This document shows, piece after piece, positions 17,000 to 25,275 of a stretch of 36,517 nucleotides of DNA (positions are counted from its first letter, which is position 1; the number at the start of each line of letters is the position of its first letter). The notes under the pieces were generated by a model, which saw nothing but the letters and a program-made list of their open reading frames with translations, was not told the origin of the DNA and made no database searches. Source of the DNA: an uncultured Spirochaetaceae bacterium (GTDB lineage: Bacteria; Spirochaetota; Spirochaetia; Treponematales; Treponemataceae); assembly GCA_902792795.1 (NCBI GenBank), contig CADBBB010000038.1, positions 1 to 36,517 of the forward strand, in the 5' to 3' direction. The position numbers and the translations under genes are program-made.

Positions 17000-18763
17000 T
17001 TAGTAAGCCTTGTCATGCACGCCGGCAATCGCGCGGCCGGAAGGTTCGTCCATGTTTTTCCAAGCCGCGTCCCATTCAAGCGCTTTGGCGGTTGAGCAAG
17101 CCACGCCCGCCTCGTGGGGAACGCAACGAGCCGCGCTGTCGCTTGGGAAAAGGCGGCTGTAAATTTCGCGGTAGTAGTATTCCTCTTTTGTCTTGGGCGG
17201 ATTTACCGGAAAGCGGTTCTCGCGGCGGGCGAATTCCGCGTCGGAAACTTTTTCTTCGGTCATCTTTTTGAGGGTGTCAATCCAGTTGTAGCCAACGCCG
17301 TCGGAGAACTGTTCCTTTTGGCGCCAGCAAATGCTTTCGGGAAGCAAGTCCTCAAAGGCCTTTCGCAAAATCCATTTCTCGATTCTCTGCTTTCCGTCAG
17401 CGAGCTTTATGTTCATTTTGTCGGAAGGGTTCAAGCCCATCGCGATGTCGATGAAGTCTTTGTCAAGGAAGGGAACGCGGCCTTCGACGCCCCAAGCCAT
17501 CAAGGACTTGTTGGCGCGCAGACAGTCGTACAAGTGCAGCTTGCTCATCTTTCGCACAAGCTCTTCGTGGAATTCTTGGGCGTTGGGCGCCTTGTGGAAG
17601 TACAAGTAGCCGCCAAAAAGCTCGTCGCTACCCTCCCCGCTAAGAACCATTTTTATTCCCATCGATTTTATCACGCGCGCCAAAAGATACATCGGCGTTG
17701 AAGCGCGCACGGTCGTGATGTCGTAAGTTTCGATGTGGTATATTACGTCTGGGAGCGCGTCGAGCGCCTCTTGGATTGTAAAGTGGACTTCATGGTGAAC
17801 CGTGCCGATATAGTCGGCGGCTTTTTGCGCGGCGATGAGGTCCGGGCTTCCTTCCAAGCCGACCGCGAAGCTGTGGAGGCGCGGCCACCAAGCGGCTTCC
17901 TTGCTGTCAGTTTCGATTCTCTTTTTGGAATACTTTTGCGTTACGGCCGCGATGATGGAAGAGTCCAAGCCGCCTGAAAGCAAAACGCCGTAAGGAACGT
18001 CGCTCATAAGCTGCGCCTTGACAGCGGCCTCCAAACCGTTCTTGACTTTTTCTATTACGCTTGGATTTATGACCTCGCCCAAGGCGTCTGTGGCGCGGGC
18101 TGCGGATTTAACGCTGTCGTAAGATTCCCACGCGCGGTGGTACCACTGCTGCGGCTTTGCCACAGTTCCGCCTTTTGAAAACAAGTAGTGGCCGTTGGGA
18201 AATTCTTCGATTGTCTGGCAGGAGCCTTCCAGCGCCTTGAGCTCGCTCGCCACATAGTAGCGGCCGGCCTTGTCCCAGCCTTGGTAAAGAGGAATGACTC
18301 CGATTTGGTCGCGGCCAATCAAGTAGCAGTCGCGCTCGCTGTCGTAAAGCGCGAAGGCGAAGATGCCCGAAAGTTCTTCCACCATCGCGGCAAAGTCGCC
18401 GGACTCGCGGTATTTTTTGTAAAGGGGAATGATGACCTCGCAGTCGCTTCCAGTTCGGAATTTGTAGGAGCCTTCGAATGAGGCGCGGATTTCCTTGTGG
18501 TTGTAAATTTCTCCGTTGGCCGCGAGAATGATTTTTTCGTCGTCGCTTACGAGCGGCTGCTTTCCGCTCAAGGGGTCGACGATGGAAAGGCGCTCGTGGC
18601 TAAGAATCGCGTTGGAGCCTGTGTACACGCCGCTCCAGTCAGGGCCTCGGTGCCGAATCTTTTTTGACATTTCCAAAACCTGCGCGCGCAACTCCTCGCG
18701 CAAGCCTTCCTCAATCGGCTTACCGCCGCTGGACAAATCAAAACAACCAATAAAGCCGCACAT
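17000..18763 (-). CDS. asnB: Asparagine synthetase B (glutamine-hydrolysing)
   Basis: AsnB makes asparagine from aspartate, ATP and glutamine. The start at 18763 is required by the chemistry: Cys2 (MCGFIGC) must become the N-terminal nucleophile, and GGAGG precedes this ATG by 9 nt. The frame is open to 18805, but those residues would block the active site and lie over the terminator. Of 587 aa, the first half is the class II amidotransferase, with HRGPDWSG, LSHERLSI and NGEIYNH; the second half has the ATP-pyrophosphatase motif LSGGLDSSI. First gene of asnB-gltB-gltD, with its own promoter and attenuator. Confidence 0.95.
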   Translation of the reverse strand: MCGFIGCFDLSSGGKPIEEGLREELRAQVLEMSKKIRHRGPDWSGVYTGSNAILSHERLSIVDPLSGKQPLVSDDEKIILAANGEIYNHKEIRASFEGSYKFRTGSDCEVIIPLYKKYRESGDFAAMVEELSGIFAFALYDSERDCYLIGRDQIGVIPLYQGWDKAGRYYVASELKALEGSCQTIEEFPNGHYLFSKGGTVAKPQQWYHRAWESYDSVKSAARATDALGEVINPSVIEKVKNGLEAAVKAQLMSDVPYGVLLSGGLDSSIIAAVTQKYSKKRIETDSKEAAWWPRLHSFAVGLEGSPDLIAAQKAADYIGTVHHEVHFTIQEALDALPDVIYHIETYDITTVRASTPMYLLARVIKSMGIKMVLSGEGSDELFGGYLYFHKAPNAQEFHEELVRKMSKLHLYDCLRANKSLMAWGVEGRVPFLDKDFIDIAMGLNPSDKMNIKLADGKQRIEKWILRKAFEDLLPESICWRQKEQFSDGVGYNWIDTLKKMTEEKVSDAEFARRENRFPVNPPKTKEEYYYREIYSRLFPSDSAARCVPHEAGVACSTAKALEWDAAWKNMDEPSGRAIAGVHDKAY

Positions 18764-18783
18764 ATCGTCAAACCTCCGAAGAC

Positions 18784-18848
18784 AAAAAAAAGAGGCCGTA
18801 GACACTGTTCCGCAAAAAGCGAAACACTACCTACGACCTCTTTGTCGT
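18784..18848 (-). promoter_or_regulatory. ANTAR-type attenuator of asnB-gltBD
   Basis: The hairpin ACGAC-AAAGAG-GUCGU (18848-18833) has five base pairs and an A1/G4 hexaloop, the strongest stem of the set. Its 3' half is part of a long terminator: GAGGUCGUAG (18840-18831) pairs with CUACGGCCUC (18801-18792), with a further paired segment inside, then eight U (18791-18784). The asnB ribosome binding site follows directly. Confidence 0.8.
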
Positions 18849-18856
18849 GTTCCTAT

Positions 18857-18886
18857 ATAATACTGAATTCCACGGCATTTGGTCAA
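18857..18886 (-). promoter_or_regulatory. asnB: asnB promoter
   Basis: TTGACC (18886-18881) and TATTAT (18862-18857) are 18 nt apart on the minus strand. The predicted start near 18850 is only 2 nt before the attenuator hairpin. The -35 box sits just after the T run that ends the amt transcript. Confidence 0.75.
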
Positions 18887-18892
18887 TAGTTT

Positions 18893-18934
18893 TTAAAAAA
18901 AATCGGGGCCATTTTCGCGCGAAAACAGCCCCGA
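18893..18934 (-). terminator. Terminator of the glnN-amt transcript
   Basis: On the minus strand CGGGGC and GCCCCG enclose a further TTTTCGCGCGAAAA hairpin, and a run of T follows (18902-18895). This is a standard strong intrinsic terminator between amt and asnB, and it separates the two transcription units. Confidence 0.85.
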
Positions 18935-18969
18935 AAACTCTTTTTATTCAACGCAGGAGCGCGTTATCC

Positions 18970-20637
18970 TTAGTCTTGCAAGGCCTCGTAGCCTTCCTCG
19001 CCGGTGCGGACCTTGACGACATTCTGAACGTCGTAGACGAAAATCTTTCCGTCGCCGATGTGGCCGGTGTAGAGCACTTCCTTGGCCGCGCTGATGACGA
19101 GGTCAACAGGAACTTCGCTCACGACGATGTCCACCTTGACCTTTGGCAAAAGCGTCATGTCCATCGGAACGCCGCGGTACTTTTGCGTCTGGCCGTGCTG
19201 GACGCCGCAGCCCAAAACATTTGTCACGGTCATGCCGGTGACGTTGATGTCGTTCATCGCGGCCTTGAGCTCGTCGAACTTGCTCTGGCGGGTGATGATT
19301 GTCACCATGTGGAACTTGGCGTCCGGCTTCTTTGTGGCCTTTGTGACAGGAACGGCCTTTTCAACAGGAACTCTTTCCGCCAAGGGATCGCTTCCGGTCA
19401 TAACTTGCGGCGCCATGATGAAGCCCGCGTAGCTGGAATCAATTCCGTGCTCCAGCTTGTCAAGGCCCACGACTTCTTCCTCGCGGCTGGCGCGCAAGCC
19501 GTGGAACTTCTTTATCAAGCTGAACACGATGACCATGCACACCGTTGTCCAAGCGACAATCGTAACTTCGCCAAGGCACTGGATTCCAAAGTGGCCGAAT
19601 CCACCGCCGTAGAAAACGCCGCTCTCGACGTTGAACAAGCCGTCGGCCAAGGTTCCCCAAACGCCGTTGGCAAGGTGAACCGCTACGGCGCCGACTGGGT
19701 CGTCGATGTGAAGCTTCATGTCAAGGAACTCGACGACAAGCACGACGATGATTCCTGCGACAATTCCGATTACAGAGGCGCCAAGAGCGTCAACTGTGGC
19801 GCAAGGCGCTGTGATGGCGACAAGGCCGGCCAACGAGGCGTTCAAGGTCATTGAAACGTCGGGCTTTCCGTTCTTGAACCAAGTGAAAAGCATAGTGGTG
19901 CAGCAGGCGACGGCCGGCGCGATTGTCGTTGTCGTAAAGACGGCGGCAAGTCCGCCTACGCCTCCAAGCTGGGTGCAAGCCGCGCCGTTGAATCCGTACC
20001 AGCCGAACCACAAGATGAAGGTTCCGAGCGCGCCCAAAGTGAGCGAGTGGCCGGGAATGGCGTGAACCTTTACCACCTTTCCGTTCTTGTCCCGGTCGTA
20101 CTTTCCCAAGCGAGGGCCAAGGAAGATGGCGCCGATCAAGGCGGCGGTTCCGCCAACGGAGTGGATCGCGGCGCTTCCGGCAAAGTCTACAAAGCCGAGC
20201 TGGGCCAACCAACCGCTGGCGTTCCAAACCCAACCGGCTTCGATCGGATAGACGACGGCGCTGATTACCGCCGAGTAAATGCAGTAGGCGCTGAACTTTG
20301 TTCTTTCCGCCATCGCGCCGGAAACGATTGTGGCAGCCGTGGCGCAGAAGACCAAGTTGAACACAAAGCTTGACCAGTCAAGGTCGGCGAAGTTTGTGAA
20401 AAGCTGCAAGTTGGGCATTCCTATAAAGCCGAACAAGTAGTTTTCGCTCATCATAAGTCCAAAGCCCAAGAGCATGAACATAGGCGTTCCAATGCAGAAA
20501 TCCATCAAGTTTTTCATGATGATGTTTCCCGCGTTCTTGGCGCGCGTAAAGCCGGTCTCGACCATCGCGAAACCGCATTGCATAAAGAAAACAAGCGCGG
20601 CTCCAATCAAGAACCACACACCCCATACTTCGTTCAT
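18970..20637 (-). CDS. amt: Ammonium channel fused to a PII signalling domain (Amt-GlnK)
   Basis: Residues 1 to about 400 form an Amt/Rh-family ammonium channel, opening with NEVWGVWFLIGAALVFFMQ and GFAMVETGFTRAKN; further on it has GGTAALIGAIFLGPR. Residues about 442-555 form a complete PII protein: the T-loop has a Tyr at residue 487 in TQKYRGV, the position uridylylated in GlnB/GlnK, then LPKVKVDIVV, TGHIGDGKIFV and VRTGEEGYEA. Tethering PII to the channel should allow 2-oxoglutarate/ATP-sensitive gating without a separate glnK, and no separate glnK is in the window. A terminator sits between the upstream hairpin and the AGGAGG box. Confidence 0.95.
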   Translation of the reverse strand: MNEVWGVWFLIGAALVFFMQCGFAMVETGFTRAKNAGNIIMKNLMDFCIGTPMFMLLGFGLMMSENYLFGFIGMPNLQLFTNFADLDWSSFVFNLVFCATAATIVSGAMAERTKFSAYCIYSAVISAVVYPIEAGWVWNASGWLAQLGFVDFAGSAAIHSVGGTAALIGAIFLGPRLGKYDRDKNGKVVKVHAIPGHSLTLGALGTFILWFGWYGFNGAACTQLGGVGGLAAVFTTTTIAPAVACCTTMLFTWFKNGKPDVSMTLNASLAGLVAITAPCATVDALGASVIGIVAGIIVVLVVEFLDMKLHIDDPVGAVAVHLANGVWGTLADGLFNVESGVFYGGGFGHFGIQCLGEVTIVAWTTVCMVIVFSLIKKFHGLRASREEEVVGLDKLEHGIDSSYAGFIMAPQVMTGSDPLAERVPVEKAVPVTKATKKPDAKFHMVTIITRQSKFDELKAAMNDINVTGMTVTNVLGCGVQHGQTQKYRGVPMDMTLLPKVKVDIVVSEVPVDLVISAAKEVLYTGHIGDGKIFVYDVQNVVKVRTGEEGYEALQD

Positions 20638-20655
20638 AAGTTCCTCCTATTTTAT

Positions 20656-20710
20656 AAAAAACGCCGCGGACATAAATCCCATGAGGGAACATGTCAGCGG
20701 CGCCATTGCC
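20656..20710 (-). promoter_or_regulatory. ANTAR-type attenuator of amt
   Basis: The hairpin GGC-AAUGGC-GCC (20710-20699) has the A1/G4 hexaloop on a three-base-pair stem. It overlaps a terminator whose outer arms are CGCCGC (20702-20697) and GCGGCG (20667-20662), enclosing GACAU/AUGUC and a small inner hairpin, then six U (20661-20656). No convincing promoter is visible just upstream, so this may act on transcripts coming from glnN. Confidence 0.7.
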
Positions 20711-20739
20711 TATTAATAATTATTTGTTACAACCTATAA

Positions 20740-20757
20740 GCCGCCGCGCAAGGCGGC
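20740..20757 (-). other. GC-rich hairpin after glnN without a U run
   Basis: GCCGCC and GGCGGC arms with a short loop follow the glnN stop on the minus strand, then TTATAGG. Lacking a U run it is unlikely to be an efficient terminator. Read-through into the amt attenuator is the likelier outcome. Confidence 0.5.
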
Positions 20758-20764
20758 AACTTTT

Positions 20765-22870
20765 TTACCTAACGCTGAACAGCAAGTCGCCGTAGCTCGG
20801 GAAAGGCCACAACTCTTTTGGCGCGATCGTCTCAAGCTCGTCGGCGCAAAGGCGCAGCTCGTTCATGGCGGCAAAAACATGCTCGCGGTAGAAGAAAGCG
20901 GTCTTGCTTGAGTCTCCGCTCTCCGCGATTTGCTTGGCCTCCACAACTTCCTTTTCAAGAGCCTCGGTCTTGGCGTAGATGCGGCTTGTAAGCGCCGAAA
21001 CTTTTTTGAGCGACTCGCTCTCGTAAGTGGCGTCGCAGTCGCCGCAAGCCGCTTTCTTTAGGCCGATAGTCTCGGCCAATTTATTGGCGTACTTGCTCGC
21101 GGCGGGAAGGATGTCTTTTTTGGCCATCTCAAGCATTGTCTCCGCCTCGATGTTGATGATCTTTGAGTAGTTCTCGTTGTGAATCTCAAAGCGGCTTGCG
21201 AGCTCCACCTTGCTGTAAACGCCGAACTTTTCAAAGACCTTGACGTTCTTGTCGTCAAGAATGTGTGTCAAGGCTTCGGGCGTTGACTTGAGGTTGTAAA
21301 GGCCGCGCTTTTCGGCTTCCTTAACCCAAGAGTCGTCGTATCCGTTTCCGTTGAAAATAATGCGCTTGTGTTCCTTGATAGTCTTCAAAATCAAGGCGTG
21401 CAAGTCGGCCTTGAAGTCCTTTGACTTTTCAAGAATGTCGGCGAACTGGCTCAATTCCTCGGCGACGACTGTGTTCAAGAAGACGTTGGCGCAGGCGATG
21501 GACTCGCTTGAACCGAGCATGCGGAACTCGAACTTGTTGCCGGTAAAGGCGAAAGGCGAAGTTCTGTTGCGGTCGGTCGCGTCCTTGTTAAAGTCCGGCA
21601 AAACGGTCACGCCGATTTGCATCTTTTCTTTTTCATGCTTGCCGTAGGGAACGCCCTGCTCGATTGAGTCAAGGATCGCGCTAAGCTCGTCTCCCAAGAA
21701 GATTGAGATGATGGCCGGCGGCGCCTCGTTGGCTCCAAGGCGGTGGTCGTTTCCGGCGGACGCGACTGAAATGCGGAGCAAGTCCTGATATTCGTCGACG
21801 CCTTTGATGATGGCGCAAAGGAACAAGAGGAACTGCGCGTTTTGGTCGGGAGTGGCGCCGGGGTCAAGAAGGTTCTTGCCTGTGTTGGTGCTGATAGACC
21901 AGTTGTTGTGCTTTCCGCTTCCGTTCACTCCGGCAAAGGGCTTTTCGTGGAGCAAACAAACCATTCCGTGCTTGGCCGCGACTTTTCTCATCATTTCCAT
22001 CGTGAGCTGGTTGTGGTCGCAGGCGATGTTGGTCGTGCTGAAAATCGGCGCCAACTCATGCTGCGCCGGCGCGACTTCGTTGTGCTCGGTCTTGGCCAAA
22101 ATGCCCAGCTTCCAAAGCTCCTTGTTCAAGTCTTTCATAAAGGCCTGGACGCGCGGCTTTATCATTCCAAAGTAATGGTCTTCCAATTCCTGGCCCTTGG
22201 GAGCCTTGGCGCCGAACAAGGTGCGGCCTGTGTAAATCAAGTCTTCGCGCTTGTCGTAAACGCTCTTGTCGACCAAGAAGTATTCCTGCTCAGGGCCGAC
22301 AGTTGTCTTTACGCTGGTGACCGCCTCGTTGCCTTCAAACAGCTTGAGCGCGCGGACGGCCTGCTTTGAGATTGCCTGCATTGAGCGCAAGAGCGGAGTC
22401 TTTTTGTCAAGCGCCTCGCCTGTGTAAGAGCAGAAGGCTGTTGGAATGCAAAGAGTTCCGTCCTTGATGAAGGCGTAAGAAGTGGGATCCCAAGCGGTGT
22501 AGCCGCGCGCTTCGAACGTGGCTCGGATTCCTCCGCTGGGGAAGCTTGAGGCGTCGGGCTCGCCTTGGACAAGTTCTTTTCCGCTAAATTCCATTATGAC
22601 TTTTCCGTCGCTTGTGGGCGTGATGAAGCTGTCGTGCTTTTCCGCCGTGATTCCTGTGAGCGGCTGGAACCAGTGGGTGAAGTGTGTCGCGCCCTTCTCT
22701 ATCGCCCAGTCCTTCATCGCGTTGGCGACGACTGTGGCGACGGAAGCGTCGAGCTTTTCGCCTCCCTCGATTGTTTTCATTAGCTGCTTGTAGGTTTCCT
22801 TGGGCAGCTTGGCTTTCATGACCGTTTCGTTAAAAACGTTCTCTCCAAAAATCGGCGTGACTTCGTCCAT
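20765..22870 (-). CDS. glnN: Glutamine synthetase type III
   Basis: GSIII makes glutamine from glutamate, ammonia and ATP and is common in Bacteroidetes, cyanobacteria, rumen bacteria and spirochaetes. The 701-aa length and the segments [47 protein letters not shown] and [16 protein letters not shown] are characteristic of this type; type I enzymes are much shorter. A good GGAGG box precedes the start. The leader carries two attenuators in series and a near-consensus promoter, the most tightly gated gene in the window. It is divergent from carAB-glnA. Confidence 0.96.
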   Translation of the reverse strand: MDEVTPIFGENVFNETVMKAKLPKETYKQLMKTIEGGEKLDASVATVVANAMKDWAIEKGATHFTHWFQPLTGITAEKHDSFITPTSDGKVIMEFSGKELVQGEPDASSFPSGGIRATFEARGYTAWDPTSYAFIKDGTLCIPTAFCSYTGEALDKKTPLLRSMQAISKQAVRALKLFEGNEAVTSVKTTVGPEQEYFLVDKSVYDKREDLIYTGRTLFGAKAPKGQELEDHYFGMIKPRVQAFMKDLNKELWKLGILAKTEHNEVAPAQHELAPIFSTTNIACDHNQLTMEMMRKVAAKHGMVCLLHEKPFAGVNGSGKHNNWSISTNTGKNLLDPGATPDQNAQFLLFLCAIIKGVDEYQDLLRISVASAGNDHRLGANEAPPAIISIFLGDELSAILDSIEQGVPYGKHEKEKMQIGVTVLPDFNKDATDRNRTSPFAFTGNKFEFRMLGSSESIACANVFLNTVVAEELSQFADILEKSKDFKADLHALILKTIKEHKRIIFNGNGYDDSWVKEAEKRGLYNLKSTPEALTHILDDKNVKVFEKFGVYSKVELASRFEIHNENYSKIINIEAETMLEMAKKDILPAASKYANKLAETIGLKKAACGDCDATYESESLKKVSALTSRIYAKTEALEKEVVEAKQIAESGDSSKTAFFYREHVFAAMNELRLCADELETIAPKELWPFPSYGDLLFSVR

Positions 22871-22901
22871 ATTTTCCTCCAGGATTGAATCTGTTTAAAG
22901 C

Positions 22902-22958
22902 AAAAAGCGCCGCGACAAATTCCGGAGCGTCCTCCAAAATTTTCACGGCGCCATTGCC
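22902..22958 (-). promoter_or_regulatory. glnN attenuator 2 (gene-proximal)
   Basis: The hairpin GGC-AAUGGC-GCC (22958-22947) is identical to the amt one, including the preceding AUA. It overlaps a terminator with arms GCGCCG (22951-22946) and CGGCGC (22912-22907), an AAAUU/AAUUU inner stem and a GGAG/CUCC tip, then five U. The glnN ribosome binding site follows 20-30 nt later. Confidence 0.75.
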
Positions 22959-22974
22959 TATAAATTTTTAAAAC

Positions 22975-23016
22975 AAAAAAGGTCGCAAGAAGAGCCTTCC
23001 TGCGACCTCATTGTCG
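22975..23016 (-). promoter_or_regulatory. glnN attenuator 1 (promoter-proximal)
   Basis: The hairpin CGAC-AAUGAG-GUCG (23016-23003) has the A1/G4 hexaloop. Its 3' half begins a terminator with arms AGGUCGCAGGAAG and UUCUUGCGACCU around a short loop, then six U (22980-22975). It lies about 6 nt after the predicted transcript start and upstream of a second, independent attenuator. Confidence 0.8.
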
Positions 23017-23028
23017 TTCGATGTTGCC

Positions 23029-23057
23029 GTTATATCGCGCGAAAAAAAAAATGTCAA
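23029..23057 (-). promoter_or_regulatory. glnN: glnN promoter
   Basis: A consensus TTGACA (23057-23052) and TATAAC (23034-23029) with a 17-nt, T-rich spacer on the minus strand. The predicted start is near 23022. A/T tracts upstream (23058-23095) could act as UP elements. Confidence 0.85.
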
Positions 23058-23128
23058 TAGCTTTTGGAAAATTTTTTGAAAAAAAATAAAAATCGCTCGC
23101 AAAGCGGCTCACAATCGCGCGGCGCTTA

Positions 23129-23157
23129 TTGACATAAACCGCGCAAAGTTTTATAAC
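23129..23157 (+). promoter_or_regulatory. carA: carAB-glnA promoter
   Basis: Consensus TTGACA (23129-23134) and TATAAC (23152-23157) with a 17-nt spacer, divergent from the glnN promoter and sharing the same -10 sequence. The predicted start is near 23164, 1 nt before the attenuator hairpin. Confidence 0.85.
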
Positions 23158-23164
23158 ATTATGC

Positions 23165-23228
23165 GAACAAGGGCGTTCATTCGATTTGGAGGAACTGTTT
23201 CCGCCGAATGGAGTGGGCGCTTTTTTTT
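23165..23228 (+). promoter_or_regulatory. ANTAR-type attenuator of carAB-glnA-ANTAR operon
   Basis: The hairpin GAAC-AAGGGC-GUUC (23165-23178) has the A1/G4 hexaloop. It overlaps a terminator whose 5' arm starts at 23174 (GCGUUCAUUCG) and pairs with CGAAUGGA and the final CGC before a run of eight T (23221-23228); the 3' arm has a five-base bulge. The carA ribosome binding site follows at once. Because the ANTAR gene is the last member of this operon, the regulator would control its own synthesis. Confidence 0.75.
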
Positions 23229-23239
23229 CAGGAGACGCG

Positions 23240-24337
23240 ATGAAGGCTTGGCTTATTCTGGCAGACGGAACGATTTATGAAGGAAAAGCGATCGGAGAGA
23301 CAGGCGTTTCAATCGGAGAAACAGTTTTCACAACCGGAATGACCGGCTACATGGAAACGCTCACAGATCCAAGCTACTACGGCCAAATAGTCGCTCAAAC
23401 ATTCCCCTTGATAGGAAATTACGGCGTCATGCCCCAAGACTTTGAAAGCAAAAAATGCTGGGTCCAAGGCTACATCGTCCGCGAGGAATGTTCCCAACCC
23501 TCAAACTTTAGGTGCTCCGGCCCGCTCGACAACTTTCTAAAAGAGCAAAAAATAGTCGGCATTTGCGGAATCGACACGCGCGCCCTTACAAAAAAGCTGC
23601 GCGATTCCGGCGTCATGAACGGAATGATAGCGAGCGGCCAAGAGGAGCCGCCAAAAGTTGACGGCGCGCTTTTGCAAAAAATAAAGGAATACAAAATCGA
23701 ACGCGCCGTTGAAAGCGTCACAAGCCAAGAAGCGGAGGCCACAAGCGCCGGAGAGCGCCGCGTGGTTCTTTGGGATTTTGGCGCCAAGGCCAACATAAGG
23801 CGCGAGCTGGAAAAGCGGGGCTTGGCCGTCCATGTTGTTCCAAGCGGAACAAGCGCGCAAGAAATTTTGGACCTCAAGCCCTGCGGCCTCATGCTCTCAA
23901 ACGGCCCCGGAGACCCGGCGGACAACACGGGCGTCATAAGCGAAATCAAAAAAATCTGCGACTGGAACAAGGAGGCCGCCTCCCCGCTCCCGATTTTTGG
24001 AATATGCCTTGGCCACCAAATGCTCGCCTTGGCGCGCGGCTGCAAAACTTCAAAATTAAAGTACGGCCACCGTGGCGGAAACCATCCGGTAAAGGACACG
24101 GCGACCGGCCGCGTCTACATCACAAGCCAAAACCACGGCTACGCGGTTGAGGCCTCAAGCCTTCCCCCTTGCGCCAAAATGAGCTTTTACAATGTCAACG
24201 ACGAAACTTGCGAGGGCTTGCGCTACTCGGACATTCCGGCTTTCAGCGTCCAGTTCCACCCGGAAGCTTGCGGCGGCCCCCACGACACAAACTTTTTGTT
24301 CGATGAATTTTTGCAAATGATTGGGAGGAAAAAATAG
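23240..24337 (+). CDS. carA: Carbamoyl phosphate synthase small subunit
   Basis: CarA hydrolyses glutamine and channels ammonia to CarB for carbamoyl phosphate, feeding pyrimidine and arginine synthesis. The 365-aa protein has the N-terminal domain with [21 protein letters not shown] and a class I amidotransferase domain with nucleophile Cys in [13 protein letters not shown], and His/Glu in [12 protein letters not shown]. The start at 23240 has an AGGAG box and lies after the leader terminator; an open frame from 23186 would begin inside the terminator. Confidence 0.96.
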   Translation: MKAWLILADGTIYEGKAIGETGVSIGETVFTTGMTGYMETLTDPSYYGQIVAQTFPLIGNYGVMPQDFESKKCWVQGYIVREECSQPSNFRCSGPLDNFLKEQKIVGICGIDTRALTKKLRDSGVMNGMIASGQEEPPKVDGALLQKIKEYKIERAVESVTSQEAEATSAGERRVVLWDFGAKANIRRELEKRGLAVHVVPSGTSAQEILDLKPCGLMLSNGPGDPADNTGVISEIKKICDWNKEAASPLPIFGICLGHQMLALARGCKTSKLKYGHRGGNHPVKDTATGRVYITSQNHGYAVEASSLPPCAKMSFYNVNDETCEGLRYSDIPAFSVQFHPEACGGPHDTNFLFDEFLQMIGRKK

Positions 24338-24339
24338 CG

Positions 24340-25275
24340 ATGCCGTTGAACAAGGACATACATAAAGTTATGGTCATCGGCTCAGGCCCGATTATTATCG
24401 GACAGGCCGCGGAATTTGACTACGCCGGAAACCAGGCCTGCCGCGCGCTAAAGTCTTTGGGTCTGGAAGTCGTTCTTGTAAATTCCAACCCCGCCACCCT
24501 TATGACCGACAAAAGCATGGCGGACGAAATATACATCGAGCCGCTCACCTTGCGCGCCGTGGAACGAATCATCGAAAAAGAAAAGCCCGACTCTTTGCTT
24601 TCAACCCTTGGAGGCCAAACGGGTTTGACCTTGAGCATGGAGCTGGCCAAGTCGGGCTTTTTGAAAAGCCACAACGTCCGCCTCTTGGGCGCCGTTCCCG
24701 AAACGATTGACAAGGCGGAAGACCGGCAAATGTTCAAGGACATGATGGAAAAAATCGGCGAGCCGGTAATTCCGTCAAAGGTCGTGACCACTTACGAGGA
24801 CGCCATAGACTTTGTCAACAATCAAATCGGCCTTCCCGCGATAATCCGTCCCGCCTTTACCCTTGGCGGAACCGGCGGCGGCATTTGCCGGACACAAGCC
24901 GAGCTGGACGAAATAGTAAAGAACGGCCTGCACCGCTCGCCCATCCACCAAATTCTTGTGGAAAAGTGCATTTCGGGTTGGAAGGAAGTTGAATTTGAAG
25001 TGATGCGCGACAGCGCTGAAAACGTCATAACAGTCTGCTCGATGGAAAACGTCGACCCTGTCGGCGTGCACACCGGCGACTCGATTGTAGTCGCGCCGAC
25101 GTTGACGCTCGCGGACAAGGAATACCAAATGCTCCGCACCGCCGCGCTCAACATCATAAGCGAGCTTAAAATCGAGGGCGGCTGCAACTGCCAGTTCGCG
25201 CTCAACCCCGACAGCTTTGAATACGCTGTGATCGAAGTGAACCCCCGCGTCTCGCGCTCGTCCCAAACTTCGTGA
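24340..25275 (+). CDS. carB: Carbamoyl phosphate synthase large subunit, N-terminal fragment
   Basis: The first 311 residues carry the carboxyphosphate half of Car[19 protein letters not shown], the ATP-grasp loop [12 protein letters not shown], and the metal-binding end [12 protein letters not shown]. The frame then reads QTS and stops. Other CarB proteins continue with ALASKATGYPIA... for about 27 residues before the segment that resumes in the next open frame. So roughly 82 nt are missing, with loss of frame. GGGAGG precedes the start, 2 nt after carA. Confidence 0.9.
   Translation: MPLNKDIHKVMVIGSGPIIIGQAAEFDYAGNQACRALKSLGLEVVLVNSNPATLMTDKSMADEIYIEPLTLRAVERIIEKEKPDSLLSTLGGQTGLTLSMELAKSGFLKSHNVRLLGAVPETIDKAEDRQMFKDMMEKIGEPVIPSKVVTTYEDAIDFVNNQIGLPAIIRPAFTLGGTGGGICRTQAELDEIVKNGLHRSPIHQILVEKCISGWKEVEFEVMRDSAENVITVCSMENVDPVGVHTGDSIVVAPTLTLADKEYQMLRTAALNIISELKIEGGCNCQFALNPDSFEYAVIEVNPRVSRSSQTS

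Noticed and set aside
18764..18805. Upstream start for asnB giving 14 extra residues
   Set aside because: The nucleophile must be Cys2 of MCGFIG, and the extra codons lie on the ribosome binding site and terminator.
84..23016. The recurring GGCAAUG sequence as a glutamine riboswitch
   Set aside because: Apart from the six-base loop and short stem there is no extended conserved core or pseudoknot partner as in the glnA glutamine aptamer. Stem sequences vary while loop A1 and G4 stay, which fits ANTAR targets.
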